From Sinonovacula constricta (lineage: Eukaryota; Mollusca; Bivalvia; Cardiida; Solecurtidae): a DNA stretch of 64,000 bases. The stretch spans positions 1,966,625 to 2,030,624 of the forward strand of contig CM017560.1 of assembly GCA_007844125.1 (NCBI GenBank). The letters run 5' to 3'. Below are positions 1 to 10,950 of the stretch, one piece after another. Position 1 is the stretch's first letter. Each line of letters opens with the position of its first letter. The translations under genes and the position numbers were made by a program. The notes below the pieces were generated by a model. The model was not told the origin of the DNA, did not search any database, and saw nothing but the letters and a program-made list of their open reading frames with translations.

Positions 1-307
1 ATCTGTGTGATTCTTCTCAGTATTATTAAAATTCATATAGAAGGCAAACGCGAAGAATCGAATGTCGACTTATACACATCGAAGACTTAAAGGTTCCATA
101 CGACAATGCGCTTAAAAAGAAATAAAATGGTTGTATCATTGTTTTAACTTCTTTGAATCCTTTTGAATGATGTAAGTTGTTAACTTCTTCAAAAGTCGGT
201 TTCACATATTTATATACACTGTTCAAAATAAAACATAAACACTTGTTTCTTTGTTACATTTTTCAACAGGTATTACTAGTACTAAAATAATATTACGATT
301 TTGTATA

Positions 308-640
308 TACAGTACAGCGCAGCTGAAACGTCCTAAAACGCGAAGTGTGGAGTGAATGAAAAAAAGAGAGATTTCGCGTAGAATAGACATTTCCTCTAGT
401 GTAATGGAGTCACCTCGCGGCAAAATGGAGTGATGCAGTGTTAGAGGGACTTCGCGTTTCCGCGAATATAATGAAGTGACTCCGCGTCAATGTAGTTAGG
501 TTTGCCTTAATTATATTTAGTTGTTAAGAGATTTAAAATAACTTAAAATAACAGTCGGATACAAAAAAACAAAGACAATACCCCATCCGCTATTTTGATA
601 AGGTCGGACAAAATACTCACATTAATTTTCTTATCCGGAT
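308..640 (+). repeat. dispersed repeat, copy A
   Basis: This stretch begins with TACAGTACAG and carries repeated short blocks of the kind GGAGTCAC..CGCG, then AACAGTCGGATACAAAA and GGTCGGACAAAA. The same series of blocks recurs in reverse complement at about 58620-58949 and, truncated and more diverged, at 57375-57545. Three copies in one window mark it as an interspersed non-coding repeat. I see no coding sequence, no tRNA-like head and no clear terminal inverted repeat, so the class (SINE or MITE) is open. Ends are approximate. Confidence 0.7.
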
Positions 641-843
641 AATACCCATTCAATTTCTTTTTCTGTTTGGCTTCCTGACCCAGGAGAACTAAGAAGCAAA
701 ATACTACACTTTATTAAAATGTCATATGTTTGATTTTTAAGAAGTGCGAATTAAAACAGCATGGTTTAATCACTTACTGTCGTATTTGTCGGAGCAAGCT
801 TTTGCGATACTGTGATAATGATCATCATGATCATTATCAACAG

Positions 844-882
844 CCTCCTCCTCCTCCTCCTCCTCCTCCTCCTCCTCCTCCT
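844..882 (+). repeat. (CCT)n microsatellite
   Basis: About 13 perfect CCT units, followed by a few CAT units. The proline, leucine and arginine runs in overlapping reading frames come from this repeat and are not evidence of a gene. Confidence 0.95.
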
Positions 883-2490
883 CATCATCATCAAGATTCT
901 ATCCATACCTATCATGAATATTCCAAGCGTAATGCAGGGGAGCGATCTACCTACATGTATTTCAAAAATCACCAAAATGAATTCGTACGGTCTGTTGAAT
1001 ATTTTGTTCTACATCAGAAAAAGAATTATCCCGTCATTTTCCTGTTCGGACGGAAATCTTTACAGGAGGCGGTTTGTACTGCTTGAAAAACGTATAACGG
1101 AAGGGGTATAGAGTTAGATAAAAATAAACGAAGGTCTTTTGCCCTGACGATCTTCAAACGAGTACACAGAAGTTAAGTTGGACTTGTAAAGAAACAATAT
1201 TTACGAAACTTTAATGCTTATGAATATTTATTTACTGACCTAATGCTTTATTTGATAAGTCATATAATATTTTCCTCAACTTTAACTTTTTTCTATGCGT
1301 TGTTTACAAAATGATTACCCGGCAGTTGACTGACTCTTTCTAACTTTGGGTGGTATATTGTATCAGGTATTACGTAATGACGTAATGATTTCATGAACAT
1401 TGAAATCAATTTTATTTTATTCCGCATATTGTTAAGACCAGCGTCGCTATTTAAGATTAATAATAAAATGGCACGTTTACTAAACGACGAAATGGTGTAA
1501 CAGAAAGAACAAGCCAGCAGCAAACTAGTACAATAATGTTTTATTTTAATAAACAATTTCGTCTTTGGCGTAACAAAAAAAAGTACAAATATATTTAACA
1601 AAATTTGAGAAGGCATAAATGTTTGCTTACAGTTTGTCACTTTTACGAGGTGCCCCTGTAATAGTCCATTAAAAATCCAACGTCGTTTTCGGTAGAATGT
1701 CCTCGCACTGTTGAAATAATCCAAAGAAAGAACAATACACGAATGTAATTAATATAATTCCGAATCCAACACTTTTCTATTTTTTTCACTGAAGAATAAA
1801 ATATGTCCATTTAAGTTCCAACACAGAAAGGTTTAATATATAAGCTGCAAGTAACTCCAAACTATCTGTCCAAACTATATGTCCAAACTTAAACTTAAAT
1901 CTGCTATATAGACCCAAAGAATTTCTAGAACGCAGAAGTCTCCAGAACATTCACGAAACCCAGTGAAAAATAAACAAATGAATTTTGTAGCATGCTCCTT
2001 TTCTTTCTAGCTGTTACGCAAATGCTACGTCATGCGAAATACGTCATTCATACGTCCTGACCACAACGATAAACAACCCCTTTACCTGACTAGCGTAAAC
2101 TCAAACGCTGGTGTACTACTGTACATAACACCTCAACCCTAAATGAAAAAAAAAAATGCAATAAAAAATTTAAAATATTAAATTAACTCAATTAATAAAG
2201 TTATTACAACAATGATACAAAATACAATATAGGTGTCACATGTTAAACACATGTAATATCAAAACATATGATATTTCAAATTCACACAATTTACTGTTAC
2301 TAATGACAAAATGGATGTATGTCATATTTAGCAGACATCACAAAAACAAACTGTATTCAATATAACACAATAACAGTTATACGAAATATTGCATTTAAAG
2401 TACGTGTAATCTTTTGAATAAACATGTTGTAATAGCATTCTTTGCTTCAGTTAACACAATAATATAGGAGACAGAGCATCAGGTATAACA
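883..2490. other. no gene recognised
   Basis: AT-rich sequence with scattered short open frames. The longest (minus strand, 1293-1724, 143 codons) has no recognisable domain and a composition like translated AT-rich DNA. I see no repeat unit, RNA gene or splice-bounded exon that I can support. Confidence 0.5.
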
Positions 2491-2528
2491 TTGTCTTTTG
2501 CTTTAATGTGTTTGATTTATAAATCAAA

Positions 2529-3012
2529 CTATTGTAAGAGCAGACTCAACCTTAGTAACTTTTGCTTTTTGTTTTTTAACTTGTGTAAGAACGTAAGAGG
2601 GTTGTGGTCACTGAATACCACAGTAGGTTTAACTGAAGAAGTTAAATACACTTCAAAATGTTGTATAGCGAAAATAAGAGCAAAGCACTCTTTTTCAATT
2701 GGAGAATAATTTCTCTGATGTTTGTTAAACTTCTTTGGGAAATAACAAACGGGATGATCAATACCCTCACTATCTGATTGTAACAGCACCAGCACCAACG
2801 TCACTAGCATCAAAAGTCATTGAAAAGCTTTTACCAAAATCTGATGCTAAGAGAATTGGTGCGCTCTTAAGTACAGCTTTCAATTTGTCGAATGCAGTTT
2901 CACATTCAAAATTCCATACAAATGATTTACCTTTTTTTGGGAAGGTTTGTAAAACATTCTGCAATGTCAGAAAAGTTTTTACAAAATTATCTGTAATAGC
3001 CTGCCTTACCAA
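2529..3012 (-). pseudogene. RNase H-like portion of the Ty3/gypsy relic
   Basis: Two overlapping frames carry the connection region (WNFECETAFDKLKAVL) and the start of RNase H (TFDASDVGAGAV, then SPIEKECFALIFAIQHF and FSDHNPLTF). The junction between frames falls at about 2770-2813, so a frameshift splits the domain. This order is characteristic of gypsy-type chromoviral or metaviral elements. Confidence 0.8.
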
Positions 3013-3150
3013 GAAATCGCATCAATTGCTTTTTACATGTTGGTATTGGAAACTCAGAAATAGCCATAACTTTTGCTTCAATAGGTTTTACATGACCCTG
3101 TCCCACAATATGTCCTTAAAATGGTCAACGTAGCATGACAAAATTCACTT

Positions 3151-3504
3151 TTATCCAGGCTGACTAAATCCAAGAGACTTCTGTATTGCTTCAGTCAATC
3201 TGTTGAAAAAAGATCGGATGATTTCCAGTTGTTCGGCAAACGTCTCAGAGTAGATAATGACGTCGTCGATGTAGGCATTAGACACGTCATGTCCAGAAAT
3301 GGCAGAGTTAATGAGTTGTTGAAACGTTGCTGGTGAATCCTTCATGCCAAATGGCAAAAACTTGAATTGGTACAGTCCATCTGGTGTCACAAATGCAGAC
3401 AAATCCTTTGCACAGTCCATGTGAGATACTTGCCAGAATTCTTTCAGAAGATCAAACTTAGAAACACATTTGTCTTTTCCAACTTTGTCAATACAATCAT
3501 CCAT
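3151..3504 (-). pseudogene. reverse transcriptase core of the Ty3/gypsy relic
   Basis: The longest uninterrupted piece of the relic covers RT motifs from the first catalytic aspartate block (KFDLLKEFWQ) through the LPFGM block to YIDDVIIYS, which keeps the two catalytic aspartates. The frame breaks upstream (the linker continues in another frame from about 3444) and downstream before the connection domain, so no complete polymerase can be made. Confidence 0.8.
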
Positions 3505-4580
3505 CCTTGGTCTGGGATATGAATCCGTCTTTTTGATGATATTGATCTTCCGGTAGTCAGTGCAAAGTTTATATGTCCTATCTGGTTTGGGCTCAAGGAT
3601 ACACGGTGAACTGTATTTGCTCTGACTAGGTTCAAAAGAGTCATTGTCCAGTAAGTACTTTTTTTTAGATATTTTTGTTTTAATGGATTCATTCTGTATG
3701 AATGTTGTTTAACAGCAGCTTCACTTTGAGCGATAACATCGTGTTGAATTTTATCAGTTCGAGTTGGAATGTCAGGAAACAAGTGATGAATACATTTCCC
3801 ACCAATGTTCCGCAGAATGTCCGAGTTATTCAGCTTAGTAGGACAAGGATCCACTTTGGTCTCAATTTCATTGTCACTAACTGAATTTTTAATGTCTAAA
3901 TCAGGTGGGACAGAGTGAACAACTGATAGGTTGTCAATTTCAACATAATAACATGGCATATTTGTTTTGTTCCCCCCACCCCAGGAGGGAGTATTATGTA
4001 ATTCAGGTCACTGACTTTCTTCTCAACAATGTAACCCAAAGTTTCTAGCTTGTAATGGTTTCCTGGGAATGGTAATAGTGCAAGAACCTTGTCTAGTTTA
4101 AGTATTAATATCATATCTTTCTTTTATTTTTCCCTGGGCCACTTTGAGATTTGAACTTGCTTATTCACAAGCTTTTGATAACCTTTTCGGAAATCAGATA
4201 CATACTTCAACAAGTTCAATGATGACCTAACATCGGACATGAACTTCTCCTTAAGAAGTCGATTTTGACTGATTTTTCCTTAAATGTATTGCTTCAGGAA
4301 ATCTTTTCGAAGCACACATGATGGTCAAGAGACTGATTTCCTGACTTTGCGTTAGTCAAAGGTCCAACGCCGACTGTGAAAACCTTACTAAATGCAGCAA
4401 TGGGCTGTAACGGAGCTTTGGGAATATTTGATTTGGTTTACTTTGACTTTACTTTGGTTTTAACATGTGATGTCATCATTGTTATACTCCTCAACGTATA
4501 CATGTAAATATCATTTATATGCTTTCTTTGAAATGCATTTATTACACTAAATTATTAATTATAGCAGAATTTATGTAATA

Positions 4581-4685
4581 GTTAGAACATATTAAGTCGA
4601 TTTTTAATGGTTAAGAAGGGGCGGAGCGAGCGACAGCGAGCGAGCTCCTTCTTAGCCATTAAAAATCGACTTAATATGTTCTAAC
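4581..4685. repeat. 105-bp near-perfect palindrome
   Basis: A left arm at 4581-4619 and a right arm at 4647-4685 are reverse complements over 39 bases with a single mismatch. The 27-base centre is GC-rich and itself repetitive (gagcgagcgacagcgagcgag). It lies immediately outside the left inverted repeat of the Crypton-like element. It could be a small foldback element, the recombinase target, or part of the element's end. Confidence 0.95.
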
Positions 4686-4745
4686 TTACTTAGAATATAA
4701 CCTACATTTTTATTGGTCGATTCAAAAGTCATGAAACTACGTCAC
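4686..4745 (+). repeat. left imperfect inverted repeat of the Crypton-like element
   Basis: The reverse complement of this stretch aligns with 6682-6744. Shared blocks are GTCAC or GTGAC, ATTGGT or ACCAAT, AAAATGTAGGT and ATATTCTAA. The match is imperfect, about 60 bases. It brackets the recombinase gene with its counterpart and so probably marks the element's left boundary. Confidence 0.6.
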
Positions 4746-4799
4746 TCTTCCTGAATGCTGTGTAATCACGTCATCTGTGTTTTAGGATAGTCGTGTGAA

Positions 4800-6212
4800 A
4801 TGGATATTAAATTTGACCTAGGCGATCTTGATTTATTGTTTAAAGAACAGGATGACTTTGACTCTGGAGAACTGGGTACACTTACTCAGTTAATGGATAT
4901 ACCAACACAGCAGCTGTTCAATAATCAGTCAACTAGCACACGATTCTCGGATCCAGTGTCAAGTTCGGATATTAAAATACAACAACAGGCAGGTGTGCCC
5001 AAGAAAACTAGGCAGGCTAATAATTGGACTCTTAATTTGTGGAAAGACTGGGCTCGACACCGTAACGCGCGACCAGAGACGCTTCTGGAAATGGGACCAA
5101 ATGTTGTGATTCCGGAGGATATTTGCTTGTTAAGCGATTGTGACCTCAATTTCTGGATGCAGAGATTTATTGTTGAGATTAGGAGAAAGGATGGCAGTGA
5201 ATATCCACCAAATACACTCACCCAAATAGTTGCTGGATTACAAAGGCACCTCCGCAGTGTTTGTGTAGGCCGACAAATAAACTTTTTCAAGGAGGAGGAC
5301 TTATTTTTTCGAGAATTCCGAAAAACATTAGATGCGCGCATGAAATTACTAACAAGCCAAGGAATTGGTGTCGACAAAAAGCGTGCGGACCCCGTGACGG
5401 AGGCCGATGAGAAGAAGATGTGGGAAACTGGTGTATTTTCCATGGACACCGCTTCCGGGCTGAGCAACGCCATATTCTTTTATAATGGCAAGGCTTTTGC
5501 GTTTCGTGGCATGGAAGAACACCGACAATGTGTAGCGGAACAGTTTCAAATTCTTTTTGATCACGAAAACAACCAACGATATATTCAGTACACGCCTCGT
5601 GTTACCAAAAATGTACAAGGAGGACTTAAGCACCGTCGAGTTGAGATCAATCTTATTAAACATTATGAGAATCCGGCGAATCCACGCTGTCTTGTGCGTC
5701 TGTATGACATGTATCTCAGTTTAATACCAAGTAGAGGACCACTTTATAGGAAGCCTTTGGAATCGGTTTCGTCGTTTGGCCCACGATTTAGTGCCGGTAC
5801 AATTCCTGTTAACCAAATGTCTCAAATGTTCAAGCGATTCTTTGCTGAGGCAGGGATAGACACAACAGGTAGGACCATTTCAAATCACTCTGGGCGTGTT
5901 ACCTGTTGCACTCGCCTGTACAACGACGGATATTCGGATAAAGCAGTGATCAGTCGAAGTAGCCATCGTAGCAACGCTGTACATGCCTATCAACGAGAAC
6001 AATTTAAGATACTCAGTGACATCAGCAATACTTTGGGAGCGCCACACCCACACGTTAAATCGGAGGAACTTGTCCGTGCTGAGAATGCAAAAAAAGAAAA
6101 TAAACGGCCAGCTGACATTACTACAGATTCTACTGTAAAATTAGTGTTGCCTGATTCAGTCGAGAAAGTTGTTTTAATTAAGGGTGACAGAAAAATTGAA
6201 GTAACAATATGA
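4800..6212 (+). CDS. Crypton-type tyrosine recombinase (KIAA1958/ZMYM-related)
   Basis: An uninterrupted 470-codon frame from ATG to TGA. The C-terminal half has the tyrosine recombinase layout: a candidate first arginine R236 in the AFRGM block, a lysine near K270 (TPRVTKN), the box II HxxR as H363-S-G-R366, a second histidine H389 in SSHRS and the nucleophile Y397 in HAYQRE. All expected catalytic positions look filled. The N-terminal half (about residues 65-185, with NNWTLNLWKDWARHRN) resembles the core-binding part that, in vertebrates, survives in the domesticated KIAA1958, ZMYM and QRICH1 proteins. It is intronless and flanked by inverted repeats, which favours a transposon gene over a domesticated one. 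The enzyme would cut and rejoin element ends through a covalent 3'-phosphotyrosine. Family call is by motif recognition only. Confidence 0.85.
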   Translation: MDIKFDLGDLDLLFKEQDDFDSGELGTLTQLMDIPTQQLFNNQSTSTRFSDPVSSSDIKIQQQAGVPKKTRQANNWTLNLWKDWARHRNARPETLLEMGPNVVIPEDICLLSDCDLNFWMQRFIVEIRRKDGSEYPPNTLTQIVAGLQRHLRSVCVGRQINFFKEEDLFFREFRKTLDARMKLLTSQGIGVDKKRADPVTEADEKKMWETGVFSMDTASGLSNAIFFYNGKAFAFRGMEEHRQCVAEQFQILFDHENNQRYIQYTPRVTKNVQGGLKHRRVEINLIKHYENPANPRCLVRLYDMYLSLIPSRGPLYRKPLESVSSFGPRFSAGTIPVNQMSQMFKRFFAEAGIDTTGRTISNHSGRVTCCTRLYNDGYSDKAVISRSSHRSNAVHAYQREQFKILSDISNTLGAPHPHVKSEELVRAENAKKENKRPADITTDSTVKLVLPDSVEKVVLIKGDRKIEVTI

Positions 6213-6433
6213 ATGATGGTGGGTGGAAAATGATCAGAAGTAAACTGTAATGGACCGAATGGTCTGATTTGGGAGATGTTTTGTTATTCAGTTAATATTT
6301 GCTAACGATTATCAATTTTGTTCCATTTTTTTACCTGTAAAAAAAACAGGCTGTATCTATTTGAACCGATTGTATTACATGCGGTATTGTTTATGCAGTA
6401 GATCTACACTGAACTGGTTTGATTACATAGTTA

Positions 6434-6506
6434 AATGTTCCATTGTTTGTATAAAATAAACGAATATAAATGTTCCATTGTTTTTATAAAATAAACGAAT
6501 AAACAA
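6434..6506 (+). repeat. short tandem duplication with poly(A) signals in the Crypton 3' flank
   Basis: The segment AAATGTTCCATTGTTTGTAT plus AAAATAAACGAATA occurs twice in a row with one base change. Each copy carries an AATAAA, so the recombinase transcript has two possible poly(A) signals about 220-290 bases after its stop codon. Confidence 0.8.
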
Positions 6507-6662
6507 TCGTTTTCATTTCCAACACTTTTAACATGGTGCCGTACACGAATGGCATTACTTTAATGTGTAAGTTAGCCTTATTTGGCAATGTTTACTACAA
6601 ACGTACGAGAGGCGGAGCTAAACTGTCCCGCCAAATAGTCACGTGCTTTAAAATAGATCCAT

Positions 6663-6681
6663 GCTCTTAATAATTAAGAGC
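6663..6681. repeat. 19-bp perfect palindrome
   Basis: GCTCTTAAT-A-ATTAAGAGC, just inside the right inverted repeat of the Crypton-like element. A site of this shape next to an element end could be a recombinase-binding site, but that is only a guess from position. Confidence 0.7.
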
Positions 6682-6744
6682 GTCACTTAATGAAGGTTTA
6701 TCTGAAAGCTGATTGGTGGAAAATGTAGGTCATATTCTAATTAC
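6682..6744 (+). repeat. right imperfect inverted repeat of the Crypton-like element
   Basis: Partner of 4686-4745 in inverted orientation. With it, this defines an element of about 2.06 kb. I see no obvious direct target duplication just outside the two ends. Confidence 0.6.
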
Positions 6745-9255
6745 TCTTTTTTAATAAAAGGCTATTTACTTTACTTCAAGGTCAAATATGTTGGACATGT
6801 TAAATGATTAATTATAACATTTATTTATTTATAACCTGGTCGGCTTTTGTGGGCGTGGCATTCTCAGTGCCCCCCATTTCTTCCAATTCAACTGTAAATA
6901 GATCTAGTTTTGCTTTACATAGCATAATGGTTATTTTGGGATTCATCACTGCGGTTGACAGAGTAAGCTCACATATGGCGATGTATCTCTGGCCCCATCT
7001 TTCAAAACCAGACACTTACTAAACCGTCGCTGATAATTGTCGGTGGACGTTTTGTTATCATTGCAATTACAGGCACTATTAACATTGTCATTTGGTGAAG
7101 AAATATGTCAGTCTATCAATGTGTTTGGCACCTGTATTTTAAACTTAAGGATCAGCACTTTTGTTGACTAAGATTTTTAATGAATATATTTTGAAATCCC
7201 TCTCTATTCATTCCACCAAATGTTCCACATACAATACATTGTGATTCAAATCTTAATAATGGCGTCCGACAGTTGGCCTATCTTTAATATATGTAACAAT
7301 ATCTTACCCCTTTTGGAGATATTTTTGCGTAATTTTTCGGAAACTCACACTTCTGTGTAAGCAGCCATTTTGAACGAACACTACCTCACGTGTACGACAG
7401 TACCACTTGTAGAAAATCAGTCTTAAGGGGTCGCTTAAGCGGCACATTTCATAAAATTTTAATTTTCAAAGTTCATTATTTTTTCATATAAATATTCATG
7501 CCATACATCAAAACCAATGTTATAACACATTATATCATAATTTATTAAGATTACTTCACAAAAAAGTGAAATTTGATGAATATTGATAAAACTACCATTT
7601 TTTGTTATGAGCAGTTTAGCCCAGGAAATATGTTTATAGACACAATTTTATTGTAACATAAGTTTGTTCAAACAATTTTCAACGTAGAAGCTCACTTGAT
7701 TTTCATAGTGAGTGTTTAGAACATGCATAAAAACACACTTTAAAAATCAAGTGAAAACACATGTACTTTCTGTTTCAAAGAGGGACTACTTTTTTGACAT
7801 TGAAAACTATGGTGATAGATTTATCAAACACGGTTAAGGTAATCAAAATTTTAAGCTCCATACTACCTCCATTAGGGTGTATTTAATAATTCTGCTAAAT
7901 GTTGTTTTATATAAGCTTTGCTGTGAAGATGAACTTTTGCCCCCACAAAATGACTGAAAAAAAAAATTCTAAGAAAAGAAAACGTATTTCTAGGTAATTT
8001 TTCACGTTTATATTTTGCCATTCTGTTCTTATAGAATGTATACATAATTTTGGAAAGTTTTAGAAGAGTCGGACAAAAGACTTCATAGTTATGAGCATTC
8101 AAAATTTGGGGCATTTTATCATTTCACCGCTTTCACGACCCGTTAATGTTCATTCGTCCTAATCTATAAATAAGCATGATCTGAAATGCTGCTAAAATAG
8201 GCGCCGGTGTGGGTTAAGCGGATGATGATATCCTGTGATTTCAAAAGTAGGTGGTCGCTTGGCTTTCTTAGTTTAAATATATAGATAATTGTGCTCATGT
8301 AGAAAAGTCATGTTTTCAATGAGTTTGGGGTGTTCACTTTTCAGATATATGATTGACATCAATAATCAGAATTTCGCAGACTCCTTCTAGGTTGATTGAT
8401 ATTTAATTTGATTGTTTGAGGAAAAAGATTTTGGTCCAAAATGTCAGATAACACTTTGAAGGCATCTGGGTTAAATTTTGCACACATGACATGAATGTTT
8501 AAAAAGCAATGATTTTGTTGTTGTTGTTTTTTGTTGGGTAATTTTTTTTCAATGTGCACATATTTAATTTATACATGAAAATTCTAACATTGTAAACAAA
8601 AATATTCAAATAAAAGAAAACAGTAAGTCGTACTAACTAGATCTGTTTATATATTCCTTTTCTTACGATAGATAAAGTTGTAAATATGAGGTGCATGAGA
8701 CATACCCACCCCTGTTAACCAACATTTGCAATAAAAGGTTAGTTCTATGTTCACGAAACTATGAATGACCAGAAAAATATCACGGTGAAGTGCCTGCACA
8801 ATACTTTTTTTACAAGCTTTGGATGGTTGTAGTGGTTTAGCAGTACTCGGATTTTGTTTTGTCAGGTTAATATGAAATTACCGTGTCATAAGAGATCAAA
8901 CGTGCACAGGCCCTTTAAGAAGACTTAAAATGCGCATAAGCAATCATTTTCGGCTGGTTAAAAATATGACCCTTAAAACTTTGATGGTAGTTATGGATGG
9001 GGCTATGCAAATGACCCATAACACGTGAGACAATTTTGAATTAATAAAACTGCATTATGCAAATTTCCTTAAACTATATGCGCTCTAAGTGTACTGAAAT
9101 ACGTAAGAAAACCTTTTCCTACTATGAGGTCTGCAAAAAACCCCAATACGTCTGAAATATAATGAGAAAAATGGATAAAACTGCGAAAGTGCGTGTAATT
9201 TACTTTAAATACTTCATAGTATAGTAACTGACATTCATACTTCGAGAACAAAGAA
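6745..9255. other. no gene recognised
   Basis: AT-rich, with short frames of simple composition. A 61-base imperfect hairpin (about 7692-7752; arms CACTTGATTTT.. and ..AAAATCAAGTG) and a GC-richer patch at 8190-8240 are the only local structures I noted. Nothing coding can be supported. Confidence 0.5.
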
Positions 9256-9330
9256 GTTTGTTTGTTTAATTATTGGGTTTATCGTCCCACCAACAGTATT
9301 TCAGTTATCTGGAGACGGAACAAAGCAGTA
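9256..9330 (+). repeat. possible fragment of a molluscan dispersed repeat
   Basis: The phrase GGGTTTATCGTCCCACCAAC followed by CAGTTAT.TGGAGAC resembles the core of an interspersed repeat common in bivalves (a block like gggttttacgtcgcacc...ggtcatatggcgac). A shorter match, TTTGGGTTTTACGGCACACC, lies at about 37293-37312. The identification is from memory of the pattern, so confidence is low. Confidence 0.35.
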
Positions 9331-10130
9331 ATTTGTGAGATGTTAGTTCGTTGTTCAAAGTTTCCAAAGACAATGTCGTTACCTGACAATAACATTATGC
9401 TCGACGATTGTTTAAAAAAGATTCAGCACCGAATATGTAAAAAAGTTTTAAAAAATCAATTAACAAATTATGAACATTTGACAAACAATCGTTTCGTTGT
9501 TGTTGTTTGTTTGCTGTTGTTTTTGTTGTTGTATTTTTGCATCATTTTTTATTACGCCGTAGAATGGGTTTTCATGTAATAAGACTAACGCGTGATTGTC
9601 TTAGAATCACCCGCCAGTCTATTATACAGAAATTTTCGAAAGGACAGCACTAATCCTTGTCAAATGTAAAATTCAATGTATGTAAACATGAATTCACCCC
9701 ACCCCCGCAAAAAAGGTAGAGACTTTTTAATGTATATGAAAGTCGGAAAACAAACATATAAAGATACGCCACTAAAAAGCATGAATGAACAAGGAAAATA
9801 TCGCACGATAGGATCAGCACAAGCAGGAACGTATATAGGACAGAGGATAAAAGGTGCAATACCATGAGGACAATGAATTTTAGTGGGCATAGGACATTTT
9901 ACACGTTGACAAAGGATTATTTCTTAAACTTCCATTTCATGAACAAAAGCCGGAAACTTTTGTAACCAGGTAGTATTCTCGATATTCATCGGACAGTGTC
10001 AAAACGTTGGTTACCATGAAACCCAAGGAAGGTTTTTTTTAGTTTGTATTGTATTGTTGGCAATTGTCCGGATTCTTGCTGATCGCAAATCGAGCCTCCG
10101 GTAATTTTCTTAAAATGTCGTGTACAAAAT
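9331..10130. other. unique sequence left of the tandem duplication
   Basis: No supported gene. Several short overlapping frames at 9650-9890 are open by chance on both strands. The segment ends at ACAAAAT, where the first duplicated unit begins with TGCAAAGTAG. Confidence 0.5.
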
Positions 10131-10379
10131 TGCAAAGTAGACCGTAAAATGTAAAACCACCCAACGCCATCGCATGCCTAAACTTTAAACACTACAATCC
10201 TATACATATGCTAATAATATTATTTATCATTATTATGTCAAAGGTTTTAAGACTGGAAGTAACGTTTTGTCAAAATTTGCTTTGTATGGCTTGATCTAGT
10301 TATACTCACTGGCCATTAAATGACCATTATGGTGTCGCCTTGTCCTGCCTTAAAAGCAAAACAACGACGAAAATAAACA

Positions 10380-10495
10380 CAGAAAAAAAACAATATAAAA
10401 ACAACAACAACAACAACAACAAAAACAAAGACAAAAAAACACAACAAAAACAACAAAACAACAACAACAACTAGCAAACAACAAGAAGAAGAAAC
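10380..10495 (+). repeat. CAA-rich simple tract (unit 1)
   Basis: Runs of CAA and AAAC on a poly-purine background. The number of units differs from the copy at 20460-20565, the only strongly length-variable stretch near the start of the units. Valine and phenylalanine runs on the reverse strand derive from it. Confidence 0.85.
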
Positions 10496-10740
10496 CATTA
10501 CATAGTCCTATTAGAACCATTCCCTGAGATTTAAATGCACTTTAAGAAATGAATACAAGGAGTTATTGCACAAAACTATATGGAAATAACATCAGTTGCT
10601 GCCTCAGAATAGTCAGTCGGCAATAAGACTTGTTTTCTTCAGATTTTATCATGTCTGTTTATGTGGTCCATCCTCTCAATTCTTGACGCTATTTAATCTG
10701 GGGAAAATATGTAATTCAAGCTAGCCAACTAGTAGTTTGA

Positions 10741-10950
10741 CGTCCGTGGCGTAGTGGTAGAGTCACCGACTGTTTATCCTCTCCCATAGTAGGTTTGGGT
10801 CACGTTCAGGGCGAAGGACTTAATGAGGGAAGTTCTTCCCGCGGACTTGTGGTAAGCCGGCGGTTCTACACAAACATTTTACTAGAGTCCTCCTCCACAA
10901 CAGCATGAAGTCGCAATAATGATCCTAATTGGTCGTTGCGATGTATTTAA
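10741..10950 (+). mobile_element. tRNA-derived SINE (unit 1)
   Basis: A polymerase III A box (TGGCGTAGTGGTAGAG, from 10747) is followed about 45 bases later by a B-box-like GGTTTGGGTCA near 10792. The sequence between and after does not fold as an intact tRNA, so a SINE with a tRNA-like head is the best reading. The 3' end is estimated. The identical arrangement is at 20813-21022. Confidence 0.6.

Larger units (their letters stand above)
2491..4114 (-). mobile_element. decayed Ty3/gypsy-type pol fragment
   Basis: Read on the minus strand, this is a broken piece of retrotransposon pol. Going downward from about 4.1 kb there is a protease-to-RT linker region with frameshifts, then the reverse transcriptase core (3151-3504) with the YIDD catalytic box, the LPFGM..SPATFQ block and the DLLKEFWQV region. 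The RT/RNase H connection follows (2770-3012), ending in the DASDVGAGAV stretch, and then part of RNase H with the FSDHNPLTF block (2529-2813). Pieces lie in different frames and are interrupted by stops. I recognise no integrase, gag, long terminal repeats or primer-binding site. It is a dead fragment. Family assignment rests on the RT and RNase H motifs. Confidence 0.85.

Noticed and set aside
730..1111. Open frames across the CCT repeat (proline, leucine or arginine runs)
   Set aside because: Produced by the microsatellite in every frame; no coding signature outside it.
1293..1724. 143-codon minus-strand open frame
   Set aside because: No domain, no splice context, and composition like translated AT-rich DNA.
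4925..5663. Long minus-strand open frames opposite the recombinase gene
   Set aside because: Shadows of the plus-strand coding sequence, which has the conserved motifs.
7872..8114. 80-codon minus-strand frame
   Set aside because: Lysine and phenylalanine rich with no recognisable motif; AT-rich chance frame is more likely.
9650..9890. Overlapping frames on both strands
   Set aside because: Mutually exclusive, no motif, no splice sites.
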